From Siphonodentalium dalli (taxonomy: Eukaryota; Mollusca; Scaphopoda; Gadilida; Siphonodentaliidae): 64,000 nucleotides of DNA. The notes under the pieces are model-generated. The model made no database searches, was not told the DNA's origin, and saw only the letters and a list, made by a program, of their open reading frames with translations. The translations under genes were made by a program, and so were the position numbers. The stretch's first letter is position 1. Every line of letters begins with the position of its first letter. Shown here piece after piece: positions 11,933-25,364 of the stretch. The stretch spans positions 195,966,935-196,030,934 of the forward strand of contig CP136061.1 in assembly GCA_032622095.1 (NCBI GenBank). Direction: 5' to 3'.

Positions 11933-12823
11933 TAAAGCAGAAAAATCGAATTTTTCGTATTTCGGCTTATGATGGACAAAGGTGGTGAAAAATCACATAA
12001 TTGTGATCTGATTTGCGAAGCATACATAGTTAGACATTACATTACGCCAGAATTTGGATTTTATTGCCATTTTTCAGGAAGTGGGGAATATTTGCACCTA
12101 ATAACCTTAGTGAGATTTTCATTTATTTATCGTTATTCTGTATCTGGTGTGCCACGTTAAGAGAGAAATAACCTCACATCGATATCTTTATCTATTTGTG
12201 GACATCTGACCATCAGCATAAACTTGATGTCTCGAGTATTTTTAACCATGCAGCTGCCAACTTGTGGACCACTTGGAAATTCCTATCTTCCTGATGCAAG
12301 GGGGGTGGGGTGTAAAAATCTAACTATTTATTCAGAAACCCGGACAATTTTGGTCAACTAAGCATATCATCTGAAACATGATTTGCACGTATTGTCTATG
12401 CCGCTATATACATGCGCTTCATGCCCATTAAAGGCACCTTCTGTTAGTTTAATTACCAAATTTTACCAAAATTTCCACATATTTTAAGAATTTTCCCAAA
12501 TATGGCAAATCTCGGCATGAGATGACCCCGAGACAACCATAATTATTTATGTTGAACTGCAGACAGTACTGATCAATTCCCAACTATTAATTCTTTTATT
12601 TAGGAAGGGACGTTCCCATCATTGGCAACGACATGGACAAATTTCCACCAAAATTTCCCCAGTAGATCAACCATCTTCAGATACAGTGGGGTTAAAATAA
12701 CCATGATTGCTGGGGAACGAGAACAAAGAAATGTGTAAAATCAGTTTTATTTAGCATAGATATGACACAGCTTCACGCAGAGGTAGTAGGAATTACATAG
12801 GGTCACGTTTGCACATCTCTTAA
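11933..12823 (+). repeat. Module B10 (alpha type)
   Basis: Last alpha unit before the SalI-bearing block. Confidence 0.92.
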
Positions 12824-13273
12824 GGTTAGAAGGAACTAAATAAGTAGAATTACGTCCCTTTCGTTTTTACAGGGTATCTCGAATACGAGTTTAAAAAATT
12901 CTGGCGCGCGATTGGCGTATAATATGTCAAATAATTTTACAAATTCAAGAAATATAATACCCATAGCATGTAAAAACGTGGGCGTTTCCTAATCTGAAAT
13001 GCGTTCGTGTCCAAACAATGGCGGGATATTGAGGCTGTGTATTGGCTTTCGTCAGACTGTCAAATTATGTGCAAAAAGTGGGGTCGTGTGGAAAACATAT
13101 GCTGGTTTTTTAAAAAGGCGTGGCTCGAAAGGTACTCCTATGTGCGAACAGATTCCGAAAGGGTTGGTCTTTACGAACGCATGCATCGTGCACTTCGGAA
13201 CTCGAAAATTTTGCGTGGGCGTGGTCAAACGTTAACACTGTGGCCTATGGAAAACATTTAGTTCCTTCTAACC
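12824..13273 (+). mobile_element. Module A, C262 variant
   Basis: T6A5 with C instead of A at offset 262 (GGGGTCGTG). Shared with 14165, 55265 and 57049 only. Confidence 0.93.
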
Positions 13274-14164
13274 TAAAGCAGAAAAATCGAATTTTTCGTA
13301 TTTCGGCTTATGATGGACAAAGGTGGTGAAAAATCACATAATTGTGATCTGATTTGCGAAGCATACATAGTTAGACATTACATTACGCCAGAATTTGGAT
13401 TTTATTGCCATTTTTCAGGAAGTGGGGAATATTTGCACCTAATAACCTTAGTGAGATTTTCATTTATTTATCGTTATTCTGTATCTGGTGTGCCACGTTA
13501 AGAGAGAAATAACCTCACATCGATATCTTTATCTATTTGTGGACATCTGACCATCAGCATAAACTTGATGTCTCGAGTATTTTTAACCATGCAGCTGCCA
13601 ACTTGTCGACCACTTGGAAATTCCTATCTTCCTGATGCAAGGGGGGTGGGGTGTAAAAATCTAACTATTTATTCAGAAACCCGGACAATTTTGGTCAACT
13701 AAGCATATCATCTGAAACATGATTTGCACGTATTGTCTATGCCGCTATATACATGCGCTTCATGCCCATTAAAGGCACCTTCTGTTAGTTTAATTACCAA
13801 ATTTTACCAAAATTTCCACATATTTTAAGAATTTTCCCAAATATGGCAAATCTCGGCATGAGATGACCCCGAGACAACCATAATTATTTATGTTGAACTG
13901 CAGACAGTACTGATCAATTCCCAACTATTAATTCTTTTATTTAGGAAGGGACGTTCCCATCATTGGCAACGACATGGACAAATTTCCACCAAAATTTCCC
14001 CAGTAGATCAACCATCTTCAGATACAGTGGGGTTAAAATAACCATGATTGCTGGGGAACGAGAACAAAGAAATGTGTAAAATCAGTTTTATTTAGCATAG
14101 ATATGACACAGCTTCACGCAGAGGTAGTAGGAATTACATAGGGTCACGTTTGCACATCTCTTAA
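13274..14164 (+). repeat. Module B11 (beta type)
   Basis: SalI site present and T at the 886-equivalent; first beta unit. It follows a C262 A, as B12 and, further on, B44 and B45 do. Confidence 0.92.
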
Positions 14165-14614
14165 GGTTAGAAGGAACTAAATAAGTAGAATTACGTCCCT
14201 TTCGTTTTTACAGGGTATCTCGAATACGAGTTTAAAAAATTCTGGCGCGCGATTGGCGTATAATATGTCAAATAATTTTACAAATTCAAGAAATATAATA
14301 CCCATAGCATGTAAAAACGTGGGCGTTTCCTAATCTGAAATGCGTTCGTGTCCAAACAATGGCGGGATATTGAGGCTGTGTATTGGCTTTCGTCAGACTG
14401 TCAAATTATGTGCAAAAAGTGGGGTCGTGTGGAAAACATATGCTGGTTTTTTAAAAAGGCGTGGCTCGAAAGGTACTCCTATGTGCGAACAGATTCCGAA
14501 AGGGTTGGTCTTTACGAACGCATGCATCGTGCACTTCGGAACTCGAAAATTTTGCGTGGGCGTGGTCAAACGTTAACACTGTGGCCTATGGAAAACATTT
14601 AGTTCCTTCTAACC
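14165..14614 (+). mobile_element. Module A, C262 variant
   Basis: Same variant as the preceding A, one 1341-bp period later. Confidence 0.93.
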
Positions 14615-15506
14615 TAAAGCAGAAAAATCGAATTTTTCGTATTTCGGCTTATGATGGACAAAGGTGGTGAAAAATCACATAATTGTGATCTGATTTGCGA
14701 AGCATACATAGTTAGACATTACATTACGCCAGAATTTGGATTTTATTGCCATTTTTCAGGAAGTGGGGAATATTTGCACCTAATAACCTTAGTGAGATTT
14801 TCATTTATTTATCGTTATTCTGTATCTGGTGTGCCACGTTAAGAGAGAAATAACCTCACATCGATATCTTTATCTATTTGTGGACATCTGACCATCAGCA
14901 TAAACTTGATGTCTCGAGTATTTTTAACCATGCAGCTGCCAACTTGTCGACCACTTGGAAATTCCTATCTTCCTGATGCAAGGGGGGGTGGGGTGTAAAA
15001 ATCTAACTATTTATTCAGAAACCCGGACAATTTTGGTCAACTAAGCATATCATCTGAAACATGATTTGCACGTATTGTCTATGCCGCTATATACATGCGC
15101 TTCATGCCCATTAAAGGCACCTTCTGTTAGTTTAATTACCAAATTTTACCAAAATTTCCACATATTTTAAGAATTTTCCCAAATATGGCAAATCTCGGCA
15201 TGAGATGACCCCGAGACAACCATAATTATTTATGTTGAACTGCAGACAGTACTGATCAATTCCCAACTATTAATTCTTTTATTTAGGAAGGGACGTTCCC
15301 ATCATTGGCAACGACATGGACAAATTTCCACCAAAATTTCCCCAGTAGATCAACCATCTTCAGATACAGTGGGGTTAAAATAACCATGATTGCTGGGGAA
15401 CGAGAACAAAGAAATGTGTAAAATCAGTTTTATTTAGCATAGATATGACACAGCTTCACGCAGAGGTAGTAGGAATTACATAGGGTCACGTTTGCACATC
15501 TCTTAA
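14615..15506 (+). repeat. Module B12 (beta type, G7 tract)
   Basis: 892 bp because the G tract is G7-T-G4. Only B49 shares this length, but B49 is gamma type, so the two changes look independent. Confidence 0.92.
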
Positions 15507-15956
15507 GGTTAGAAGGAACTAAATAAGTAGAATTACGTCCCTTTCGTTTTTACAGGGTATCTCGAATACGAGTTTAAAAAATTCTGGCGCGCGATTGGCG
15601 TATAATATGTCAAATAATTTTACAAATTCAAGAAATATAATACCCATAGCATGTAAAAACGTGGGCGTTTCCTAATCTGAAATGCGTTCGTGTCCAAACA
15701 ATGGCGGGATATTGAGGCTGTGTATTGGCTTTCGTCAGACTGTCAAATTATGTGCAAAAAGTGGGGTAGTGTGGAAAACATATGCTGGTTTTTTAAAAAG
15801 GCGTGGCTCGAAAGGTACTCCTATGTGCGAACAGATTCCGAAAGGGTTGGTCTTTACGAACGCATGCATCGTGCACTTCGGAACTCGAAAATTTTGCGTG
15901 GGCGTGGTCAAACGTTAACACTGTGGCCTATGGAAAACATTTAGTTCCTTCTAACC
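15507..15956 (+). mobile_element. Module A, first of a dimer
   Basis: T6A5, T at offset 69. Starts the nested higher-order repeat that runs to 23569. Confidence 0.93.
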
Positions 15957-15978
15957 TAAAGGTTAGAAGGAACTAAAT
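15939..15978. repeat. A-A junction palindrome
   Basis: 19-bp arms around AA; first A-A junction after a 13.8-kb stretch without one. Confidence 0.95.
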
Positions 15979-16410
15979 AAGTAGAATTACGTCCCTTTCG
16001 TTTTTACAGGGTATCTCGAATACGAGTTTAAAAAATTCTGGCGCGCGATTGGCGTATAATATGTCAAATAATTTTACAAATTCAAGAAATATAATACCCA
16101 TAGCATGTAAAAACGTGGGCGTTTCCTAATCTGAAATGCGTTCGTGTCCAAACAATGGCGGGATATTGAGGCTGTGTATTGGCTTTCGTCAGACTGTCAA
16201 ATTATGTGCAAAAAGTGGGGTAGTGTGGAAAACATATGCTGGTTTTTTAAAAAGGCGTGGCTCGAAAGGTACTCCTATGTGCGAACAGATTCCGAAAGGG
16301 TTGGTCTTTACGAACGCATGCATCGTGCACTTCGGAACTCGAAAATTTTGCGTGGGCGTGGTCAAACGTTAACACTGTGGCCTATGGAAAACATTTAGTT
16401 CCTTCTAACC
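15961..16410 (+). mobile_element. Module A, second of a dimer
   Basis: T6A5, T at offset 69; precedes a delta B, as do the second members of the dimers at 20438 and 58844. Confidence 0.93.
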
Positions 16411-17301
16411 TAAAGCAGAAAAATCGAATTTTTCGTATTTCGGCTTATGATGGACAAAGGTGGTGAAAAATCACATAATTGTGATCTGATTTGCGAAGCA
16501 TACATAGTTAGATATTACATTACGCCAGAATTTGGATTTTATTGCCATTTTTCAGGAAGTGGGGAATATTTGCACCTAATAACCTTAGTGAGATTTTCAT
16601 TTATTTATCGTTATTCTGTATCTGGTGTGCCACGTTAAGAGAGAAATAACCTCACATCGATATCTTTATCTATTTGTGGACATCTGACCATCAGCATAAA
16701 CTTGATGTCTCGAGTATTTTTAACCATGCAGCTGCCAACTTGTCGACCACTTGGAAATTCCTATCTTCCTGATGCAAGGGGGGTGGGGTGTAAAAATCTA
16801 ACTATTTATTCAGAAACCCGGACAATTTTGGTCAACTAAGCATATCATCTGAAACATGAGTTGCACGTATTGTCTATGCCGCTATATACATGCGCTTCAT
16901 GCCCATTAAAGGCACCTTCTGTTAGTTTAATTACCAAATTTTACCAAAATTTCCACATATTTTAAGAATTTTCCCAAATATGGCAAATCTCGGCATGAGA
17001 TGACCCCGAGACAACCATAATTATTTATGTTGAACTGCAGACAGTACTGATCAATTCCCAACTATTAATTCTTTTATTTAGGAAGGGACGTTCCCATCAT
17101 TGGCAACGACATGGACAAATTTCCACCAAAATTTCCCCAGTAGATCAACCATCTTCAGATACAGTGGGGTTAAAATAACCATGATTGCTGGGGAACGAGA
17201 ACAAAGAAATGTGTAAAATCAGTTTTATTTAGCATAGATATGACACAGCTTCACGCAGAGGTAGTAGGAATTACATAGGGTCACGTTTGCACATCTCTTA
17301 A
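16411..17301 (+). repeat. Module B13 (delta type)
   Basis: Carries the linked pair T at the 420-equivalent and G at the 767-equivalent, found only in B13, B16, B46 and B48. Confidence 0.92.
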
Positions 17302-17751
17302 GGTTAGAAGGAACTAAATAAGTAGAATTACGTCCCTTTCGTTTTTACAGGGTATCTCGAATACGAGTTAAAAAAATTCTGGCGCGCGATTGGCGTATAA
17401 TATGTCAAATAATTTTACAAATTCAAGAAATATAATACCCATAGCATGTAAAAACGTGGGCGTTTCCTAATCTGAAATGCGTTCGTGTCCAAACAATGGC
17501 GGGATATTGAGGCTGTGTATTGGCTTTCGTCAGACTGTCAAATTATGTGCAAAAAGTGGGGTAGTGTGGAAAACATATGCTGGTTTTTTAAAAAGGCGTG
17601 GCTCGAAAGGTACTCCTATGTGCGAACAGATTCCGAAAGGGTTGGTCTTTACGAACGCATGCATCGTGCACTTCGGAACTCGAAAATTTTGCGTGGGCGT
17701 GGTCAAACGTTAACACTGTGGCCTATGGAAAACATTTAGTTCCTTCTAACC
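17302..17751 (+). mobile_element. Module A, A69 variant
   Basis: A replaces T at offset 69, after the CTCG hairpin (GAGTTA). Shared with 18643, 19984, 21779, 23120 and 62413. Confidence 0.93.
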
Positions 17752-18642
17752 TAAAGCAGAAAAATCGAATTTTTCGTATTTCGGCTTATGATGGACAAAG
17801 GTGGTGAAAAATCACATAATTGTGATCTGATTTGCGAAGCATACATAGTTAGACATTACATTACGCCAGAATTTGGATTTTATTGCCATTTTTCAGGAAG
17901 TGGGGAATATTTGCACCTAATAACCTTAGTGAGATTTTCATTTATTTATCGTTATTCTGTATCTGGTGTGCCACGTTAAGAGAGAAATAACCTCACATCG
18001 ATATCTTTATCTATTTGTGGACATCTGACCATCAGCATAAACTTGATGTCTCGAGTATTTTTAACCATGCAGCTGCCAACTTGTCGACCACTTGGAAATT
18101 CCTATCTTCCTGATGCAAGGGGGGTGGGGTGTAAAAATCTAACTATTTATTCAGAAACCCGGACAATTTTGGTCAACTAAGCATATCATCTGAAACATGA
18201 TTTGCACGTATTGTCTATGCCGCTATATACATGCGCTTCATGCCCATTAAAGGCACCTTCTGTTAGTTTAATTACCAAATTTTACCAAAATTTCCACATA
18301 TTTTAAGAATTTTCCCAAACATGGCAAATCTCGGCATGAGATGACCCCGAGACAACCATAATTATTTATGTTGAACTGCAGACAGTACTGATCAATTCCC
18401 AACTATTAATTCTTTTATTTAGGAAGGGACGTTCCCATCATTGGCAACGACATGGACAAATTTCCACCAAAATTTCCCCAGTAGATCAACCATCTTCAGA
18501 TACAGTGGGGTTAAAATAACCATGATTGCTGGGGAACGAGAACAAAGAAATGTGTAAAATCAGTTTTATTTAGCATAGATATGACACAGCTTCACGCAGA
18601 GGTAGTAGGAATTACATAGGGTCACGTTTGCACATCTCTTAA
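17752..18642 (+). repeat. Module B14 (gamma type)
   Basis: SalI site plus C at the 886-equivalent. Confidence 0.92.
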
Positions 18643-19092
18643 GGTTAGAAGGAACTAAATAAGTAGAATTACGTCCCTTTCGTTTTTACAGGGTATCTCG
18701 AATACGAGTTAAAAAAATTCTGGCGCGCGATTGGCGTATAATATGTCAAATAATTTTACAAATTCAAGAAATATAATACCCATAGCATGTAAAAACGTGG
18801 GCGTTTCCTAATCTGAAATGCGTTCGTGTCCAAACAATGGCGGGATATTGAGGCTGTGTATTGGCTTTCGTCAGACTGTCAAATTATGTGCAAAAAGTGG
18901 GGTAGTGTGGAAAACATATGCTGGTTTTTTAAAAAGGCGTGGCTCGAAAGGTACTCCTATGTGCGAACAGATTCCGAAAGGGTTGGTCTTTACGAACGCA
19001 TGCATCGTGCACTTCGGAACTCGAAAATTTTGCGTGGGCGTGGTCAAACGTTAACACTGTGGCCTATGGAAAACATTTAGTTCCTTCTAACC
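18643..19092 (+). mobile_element. Module A, A69 variant
   Basis: Same variant as 17302, one period later. Confidence 0.93.
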
Positions 19093-19983
19093 TAAAGCAG
19101 AAAAATCGAATTTTTCGTATTTCGGCTTATGATGGACAAAGGTGGTGAAAAATCACATAATTGTGATCTGATTTGCGAAGCATACATAGTTAGACATTAC
19201 ATTACGCCAGAATTTGGATTTTATTGCCATTTTTCAGGAAGTGGGGAATATTTGCACCTAATAACCTTAGTGAGATTTTCATTTATTTATCGTTATTCTG
19301 TATCTGGTGTGCCACGTTAAGAGAGAAATAACCTCACATCGATATCTTTATCTATTTGTGGACATCTGACCATCAGCATAAACTTGATGTCTCGAGTATT
19401 TTTAACCATGCAGCTGCCAACTTGTCGACCACTTGGAAATTCCTATCTTCCTGATGCAAGGGGGGTGGGGTGTAAAAATCTAACTATTTATTCAGAAACC
19501 CGGACAATTTTGGTCAACTAAGCATATCATCTGAAACATGATTTGCACGTATTGTCTATGCCGCTATATACATGCGCTTCATGCCCATTAAAGGCACCTT
19601 CTGTTAGTTTAATTACCAAATTTTACCAAAATTTCCACATATTTTAAGAATTTTCCCAAACATGGCAAATCTCGGCATGAGATGACCCCGAGACAACCAT
19701 AATTATTTATGTTGAACTGCAGACAGTACTGATCAATTCCCAACTATTAATTCTTTTATTTAGGAAGGGACGTTCCCATCATTGGCAACGACATGGACAA
19801 ATTTCCACCAAAATTTCCCCAGTAGATCAACCATCTTCAGATACAGTGGGGTTAAAATAACCATGATTGCTGGGGAACGAGAACAAAGAAATGTGTAAAA
19901 TCAGTTTTATTTAGCATAGATATGACACAGCTTCACGCAGAGGTAGTAGGAATTACATAGGGTCACGTTTGCACATCTCTTAA
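19093..19983 (+). repeat. Module B15 (gamma type)
   Basis: Matches B14 at every marker; the B14 to B15 step looks like an extra 1341-bp duplication relative to the copy of this block that follows. Confidence 0.92.
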
Positions 19984-20433
19984 GGTTAGAAGGAACTAAA
20001 TAAGTAGAATTACGTCCCTTTCGTTTTTACAGGGTATCTCGAATACGAGTTAAAAAAATTCTGGCGCGCGATTGGCGTATAATATGTCAAATAATTTTAC
20101 AAATTCAAGAAATATAATACCCATAGCATGTAAAAACGTGGGCGTTTCCTAATCTGAAATGCGTTCGTGTCCAAACAATGGCGGGATATTGAGGCTGTGT
20201 ATTGGCTTTCGTCAGACTGTCAAATTATGTGCAAAAAGTGGGGTAGTGTGGAAAACATATGCTGGTTTTTTAAAAAGGCGTGGCTCGAAAGGTACTCCTA
20301 TGTGCGAACAGATTCCGAAAGGGTTGGTCTTTACGAACGCATGCATCGTGCACTTCGGAACTCGAAAATTTTGCGTGGGCGTGGTCAAACGTTAACACTG
20401 TGGCCTATGGAAAACATTTAGTTCCTTCTAACC
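19984..20433 (+). mobile_element. Module A, A69 variant, first of a dimer
   Basis: Its partner at 20438 has T at offset 69, so the dimer joins two different A lineages rather than two copies of one. Confidence 0.93.
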
Positions 20434-20455
20434 TAAAGGTTAGAAGGAACTAAAT
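20416..20455. repeat. A-A junction palindrome
   Basis: 19-bp arms around AA, joining an A69 copy to a T69 copy. Confidence 0.95.
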
Positions 20456-20887
20456 AAGTAGAATTACGTCCCTTTCGTTTTTACAGGGTATCTCGAATAC
20501 GAGTTTAAAAAATTCTGGCGCGCGATTGGCGTATAATATGTCAAATAATTTTACAAATTCAAGAAATATAATACCCATAGCATGTAAAAACGTGGGCGTT
20601 TCCTAATCTGAAATGCGTTCGTGTCCAAACAATGGCGGGATATTGAGGCTGTGTATTGGCTTTCGTCAGACTGTCAAATTATGTGCAAAAAGTGGGGTAG
20701 TGTGGAAAACATATGCTGGTTTTTTAAAAAGGCGTGGCTCGAAAGGTACTCCTATGTGCGAACAGATTCCGAAAGGGTTGGTCTTTACGAACGCATGCAT
20801 CGTGCACTTCGGAACTCGAAAATTTTGCGTGGGCGTGGTCAAACGTTAACACTGTGGCCTATGGAAAACATTTAGTTCCTTCTAACC
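20438..20887 (+). mobile_element. Module A, second of a dimer
   Basis: T6A5, T at offset 69; followed by delta-type B16. Confidence 0.93.
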
Positions 20888-21778
20888 TAAAGCAGAAAAA
20901 TCGAATTTTTCGTATTTCGGCTTATGATGGACAAAGGTGGTGAAAAATCACATAATTGTGATCTGATTTGCGAAGCATACATAGTTAGATATTACATTAC
21001 GCCAGAATTTGGATTTTATTGCCATTTTTCAGGAAGTGGGGAATATTTGCACCTAATAACCTTAGTGAGATTTTCATTTATTTATCGTTATTCTGTATCT
21101 GGTGTGCCACGTTAAGAGAGAAATAACCTCACATCGATATCTTTATCTATTTGTGGACATCTGACCATCAGCATAAACTTGATGTCTCGAGTATTTTTAA
21201 CCATGCAGCTGCCAACTTGTCGACCACTTGGAAATTCCTATCTTCCTGATGCAAGGGGGGTGGGGTGTAAAAATCTAACTATTTATTCAGAAACCCGGAC
21301 AATTTTGGTCAACTAAGCATATCATCTGAAACATGAGTTGCACGTATTGTCTATGCCGCTATATACATGCGCTTCATGCCCATTAAAGGCACCTTCTGTT
21401 AGTTTAATTACCAAATTTTACCAAAATTTCCACATATTTTAAGAATTTTCCCAAATATGGCAAATCTCGGCATGAGATGACCCCGAGACAACCATAATTA
21501 TTTATGTTGAACTGCAGACAGTACTGATCAATTCCCAACTATTAATTCTTTTATTTAGGAAGGGACGTTCCCATCATTGGCAACGACATGGACAAATTTC
21601 CACCAAAATTTCCCCAGTAGATCAACCATCTTCAGATACAGTGGGGTTAAAATAACCATGATTGCTGGGGAACGAGAACAAAGAAATGTGTAAAATCAGT
21701 TTTATTTAGCATAGATATGACACAGCTTCACGCAGAGGTAGTAGGAATTACATAGGGTCACGTTTGCACATCTCTTAA
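20888..21778 (+). repeat. Module B16 (delta type)
   Basis: Second occurrence of the delta haplotype, 4477 bp after B13. Confidence 0.92.
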
Positions 21779-22228
21779 GGTTAGAAGGAACTAAATAAGT
21801 AGAATTACGTCCCTTTCGTTTTTACAGGGTATCTCGAATACGAGTTAAAAAAATTCTGGCGCGCGATTGGCGTATAATATGTCAAATAATTTTACAAATT
21901 CAAGAAATATAATACCCATAGCATGTAAAAACGTGGGCGTTTCCTAATCTGAAATGCGTTCGTGTCCAAACAATGGCGGGATATTGAGGCTGTGTATTGG
22001 CTTTCGTCAGACTGTCAAATTATGTGCAAAAAGTGGGGTAGTGTGGAAAACATATGCTGGTTTTTTAAAAAGGCGTGGCTCGAAAGGTACTCCTATGTGC
22101 GAACAGATTCCGAAAGGGTTGGTCTTTACGAACGCATGCATCGTGCACTTCGGAACTCGAAAATTTTGCGTGGGCGTGGTCAAACGTTAACACTGTGGCC
22201 TATGGAAAACATTTAGTTCCTTCTAACC
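21779..22228 (+). mobile_element. Module A, A69 variant
   Basis: Occupies the same place after a delta B as the copy at 17302. Confidence 0.93.
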
Positions 22229-23119
22229 TAAAGCAGAAAAATCGAATTTTTCGTATTTCGGCTTATGATGGACAAAGGTGGTGAAAAATCACATAATTGT
22301 GATCTGATTTGCGAAGCATACATAGTTAGACATTACATTACGCCAGAATTTGGATTTTATTGCCATTTTTCAGGAAGTGGGGAATATTTGCACCTAATAA
22401 CCTTAGTGAGATTTTCATTTATTTATCGTTATTCTGTATCTGGTGTGCCACGTTAAGAGAGAAATAACCTCACATCGATATCTTTATCTATTTGTGGACA
22501 TCTGACCATCAGCATAAACTTGATGTCTCGAGTATTTTTAACCATGCAGCTGCCAACTTGTCGACCACTTGGAAATTCCTATCTTCCTGATGCAAGGGGG
22601 GTGGGGTGTAAAAATCTAACTATTTATTCAGAAACCCGGACAATTTTGGTCAACTAAGCATATCATCTGAAACATGATTTGCACGTATTGTCTATGCCGC
22701 TATATACATGCGCTTCATGCCCATTAAAGGCACCTTCTGTTAGTTTAATTACCAAATTTTACCAAAATTTCCACATATTTTAAGAATTTTCCCAAACATG
22801 GCAAATCTCGGCATGAGATGACCCCGAGACAACCATAATTATTTATGTTGAACTGCAGACAGTACTGATCAATTCCCAACTATTAATTCTTTTATTTAGG
22901 AAGGGACGTTCCCATCATTGGCAACGACATGGACAAATTTCCACCAAAATTTCCCCAGTAGATCAACCATCTTCAGATACAGTGGGGTTAAAATAACCAT
23001 GATTGCTGGGGAACGAGAACAAAGAAATGTGTAAAATCAGTTTTATTTAGCATAGATATGACACATCTTCACGCAGAGGTAGTAGGAATTACATAGGGTC
23101 ACGTTTGCACATCTCTTAA
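22229..23119 (+). repeat. Module B17 (gamma type)
   Basis: Gamma markers plus a private G to T at 23066 (ACACATCTTC). Confidence 0.92.
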
Positions 23120-23569
23120 GGTTAGAAGGAACTAAATAAGTAGAATTACGTCCCTTTCGTTTTTACAGGGTATCTCGAATACGAGTTAAAAAAATTCTGG
23201 CGCGCGATTGGCGTATAATATGTCAAATAATTTTACAAATTCAAGAAATATAATACCCATAGCATGTAAAAACGTGGGCGTTTCCTAATCTGAAATGCGT
23301 TCGTGTCCAAACAATGGCGGGATATTGAGGCTGTGTATTGGCTTTCGTCAGACTGTCAAATTATGTGCAAAAAGTGGGGTAGTGTGGAAAACATATGCTG
23401 GTTTTTTAAAAAGGCGTGGCTCGAAAGGTACTCCTATGTGCGAACAGATTCCGAAAGGGTTGGTCTTTACGAACGCATGCATCGTGCACTTCGGAACTCG
23501 AAAATTTTGCGTGGGCGTGGTCAAACGTTAACACTGTGGCCTATGGAAAACATTTAGTTCCTTCTAACC
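23120..23569 (+). mobile_element. Module A, A69 variant, first of a dimer
   Basis: Matches 19984; last A69 copy until 62413. Confidence 0.93.
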
Positions 23570-23591
23570 TAAAGGTTAGAAGGAACTAAAT
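23552..23591. repeat. A-A junction palindrome
   Basis: Joins an A69/T6A5 copy to a T69/T7A4 copy and marks the change from SalI-bearing to alpha B units. Confidence 0.95.
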
Positions 23592-24023
23592 AAGTAGAAT
23601 TACGTCCCTTTCGTTTTTACAGGGTATCTCGAATACGAGTTTAAAAAATTCTGGCGCGCGATTGGCGTATAATATGTCAAATAATTTTACAAATTCAAGA
23701 AATATAATACCCATAGCATGTAAAAACGTGGGCGTTTCCTAATCTGAAATGCGTTCGTGTCCAAACAATGGCGGGATATTGAGGCTGTGTATTGGCTTTC
23801 GTCAGACTGTCAAATTATGTGCAAAAAGTGGGGTAGTGTGGAAAACATATGCTGGTTTTTTTAAAAGGCGTGGCTCGAAAGGTACTCCTATGTGCGAACA
23901 GATTCCGAAAGGGTTGGTCTTTACGAACGCATGCATCGTGCACTTCGGAACTCGAAAATTTTGCGTGGGCGTGGTCAAACGTTAACACTGTGGCCTATGG
24001 AAAACATTTAGTTCCTTCTAACC
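23574..24023 (+). mobile_element. Module A, T7A4 variant, second of a dimer
   Basis: The only T7A4 copy outside the first 4 kb; it sits at a block boundary. Confidence 0.93.
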
Positions 24024-24914
24024 TAAAGCAGAAAAATCGAATTTTTCGTATTTCGGCTTATGATGGACAAAGGTGGTGAAAAATCACATAATTGTGATCT
24101 GATTTGCGAAGCATACATAGTTAGACATTACATTACGCCAGAATTTGGATTTTATTGCCATTTTTCAGGAAGTGGGGAATATTTGCACCTAATAACCTTA
24201 GTGAGATTTTCATTTATTTATCGTTATTCTGTATCTGGTGTGCCACGTTAAGAGAGAAATAACCTCACATCGATATCTTTATCTATTTGTGGACATCTGA
24301 CCATCAGCATAAACTTGATGTCTCGAGTATTTTTAACCATGCAGCTGCCAACTTGTGGACCACTTGGAAATTCCTATCTTCCTGATGCAAGGGGGGTGGG
24401 GTGTAAAAATCTAACTATTTATTCAGAAACCCGGACAATTTTGGTCAACTAAGCATATCATCTGAAACATGATTTGCACGTATTGTCTATGCCGCTATAT
24501 ACATGCGCTTCATGCCCATTAAAGGCACCTTCTGTTAGTTTAATTACCAAATTTTACCAAAATTTCCACATATTTTAAGAATTTTCCCAAATATGGCAAA
24601 TCTCGGCATGAGATGACCCCGAGACAACCATAATTATTTATGTTGAACTGCAGACAGTACTGATCAATTCCCAACTATTAATTCTTTTATTTAGGAAGGG
24701 ACGTTCCCATCATTGGCAACGACATGGACAAATTTCCACCAAAATTTCCCCAGTAGATCAACCATCTTCAGATACAGTGGGGTTAAAATAACCATGATTG
24801 CTGGGGAACGAGAACAAAGAAATGTGTAAAATCAGTTTTATTTAGCATAGATATGACACAGCTTCACGCAGAGGTAGTAGGAATTACATAGGGTCACGTT
24901 TGCACATCTCTTAA
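24024..24914 (+). repeat. Module B18 (alpha type)
   Basis: First of 25 consecutive alpha units (B18-B42). Confidence 0.92.
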
Positions 24915-25364
24915 GGTTAGAAGGAACTAAATAAGTAGAATTACGTCCCTTTCGTTTTTACAGGGTATCTCGAATACGAGTTTAAAAAATTCTGGCGCGC
25001 GATTGGCGTATAATATGTCAAATAATTTTACAAATTCAAGAAATATAATACCCATAGCATGTAAAAACGTGGGCGTTTCCTAATCTGAAATGCGTTCGTG
25101 TCCAAACAATGGCGGGATATTGAGGCTGTGTATTGGCTTTCGTCAGACTGTCAAATTATGTGCAAAAAGTGGGGTAGTGTGGAAAACATATGCTGGTTTT
25201 TTAAAAAGGCGTGGCTCGAAAGGTACTCCTATGTGCGAACAGATTCCGAAAGGGTTGGTCTTTACGAACGCATGCATCGTGCACTTCGGAACTCGAAAAT
25301 TTTGCGTGGGCGTGGTCAAACGTTAACACTGTGGCCTATGGAAAACATTTAGTTCCTTCTAACC
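24915..25364 (+). mobile_element. Module A, single
   Basis: T6A5, T at offset 386; last T386 copy before the G386 domain. Confidence 0.93.
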
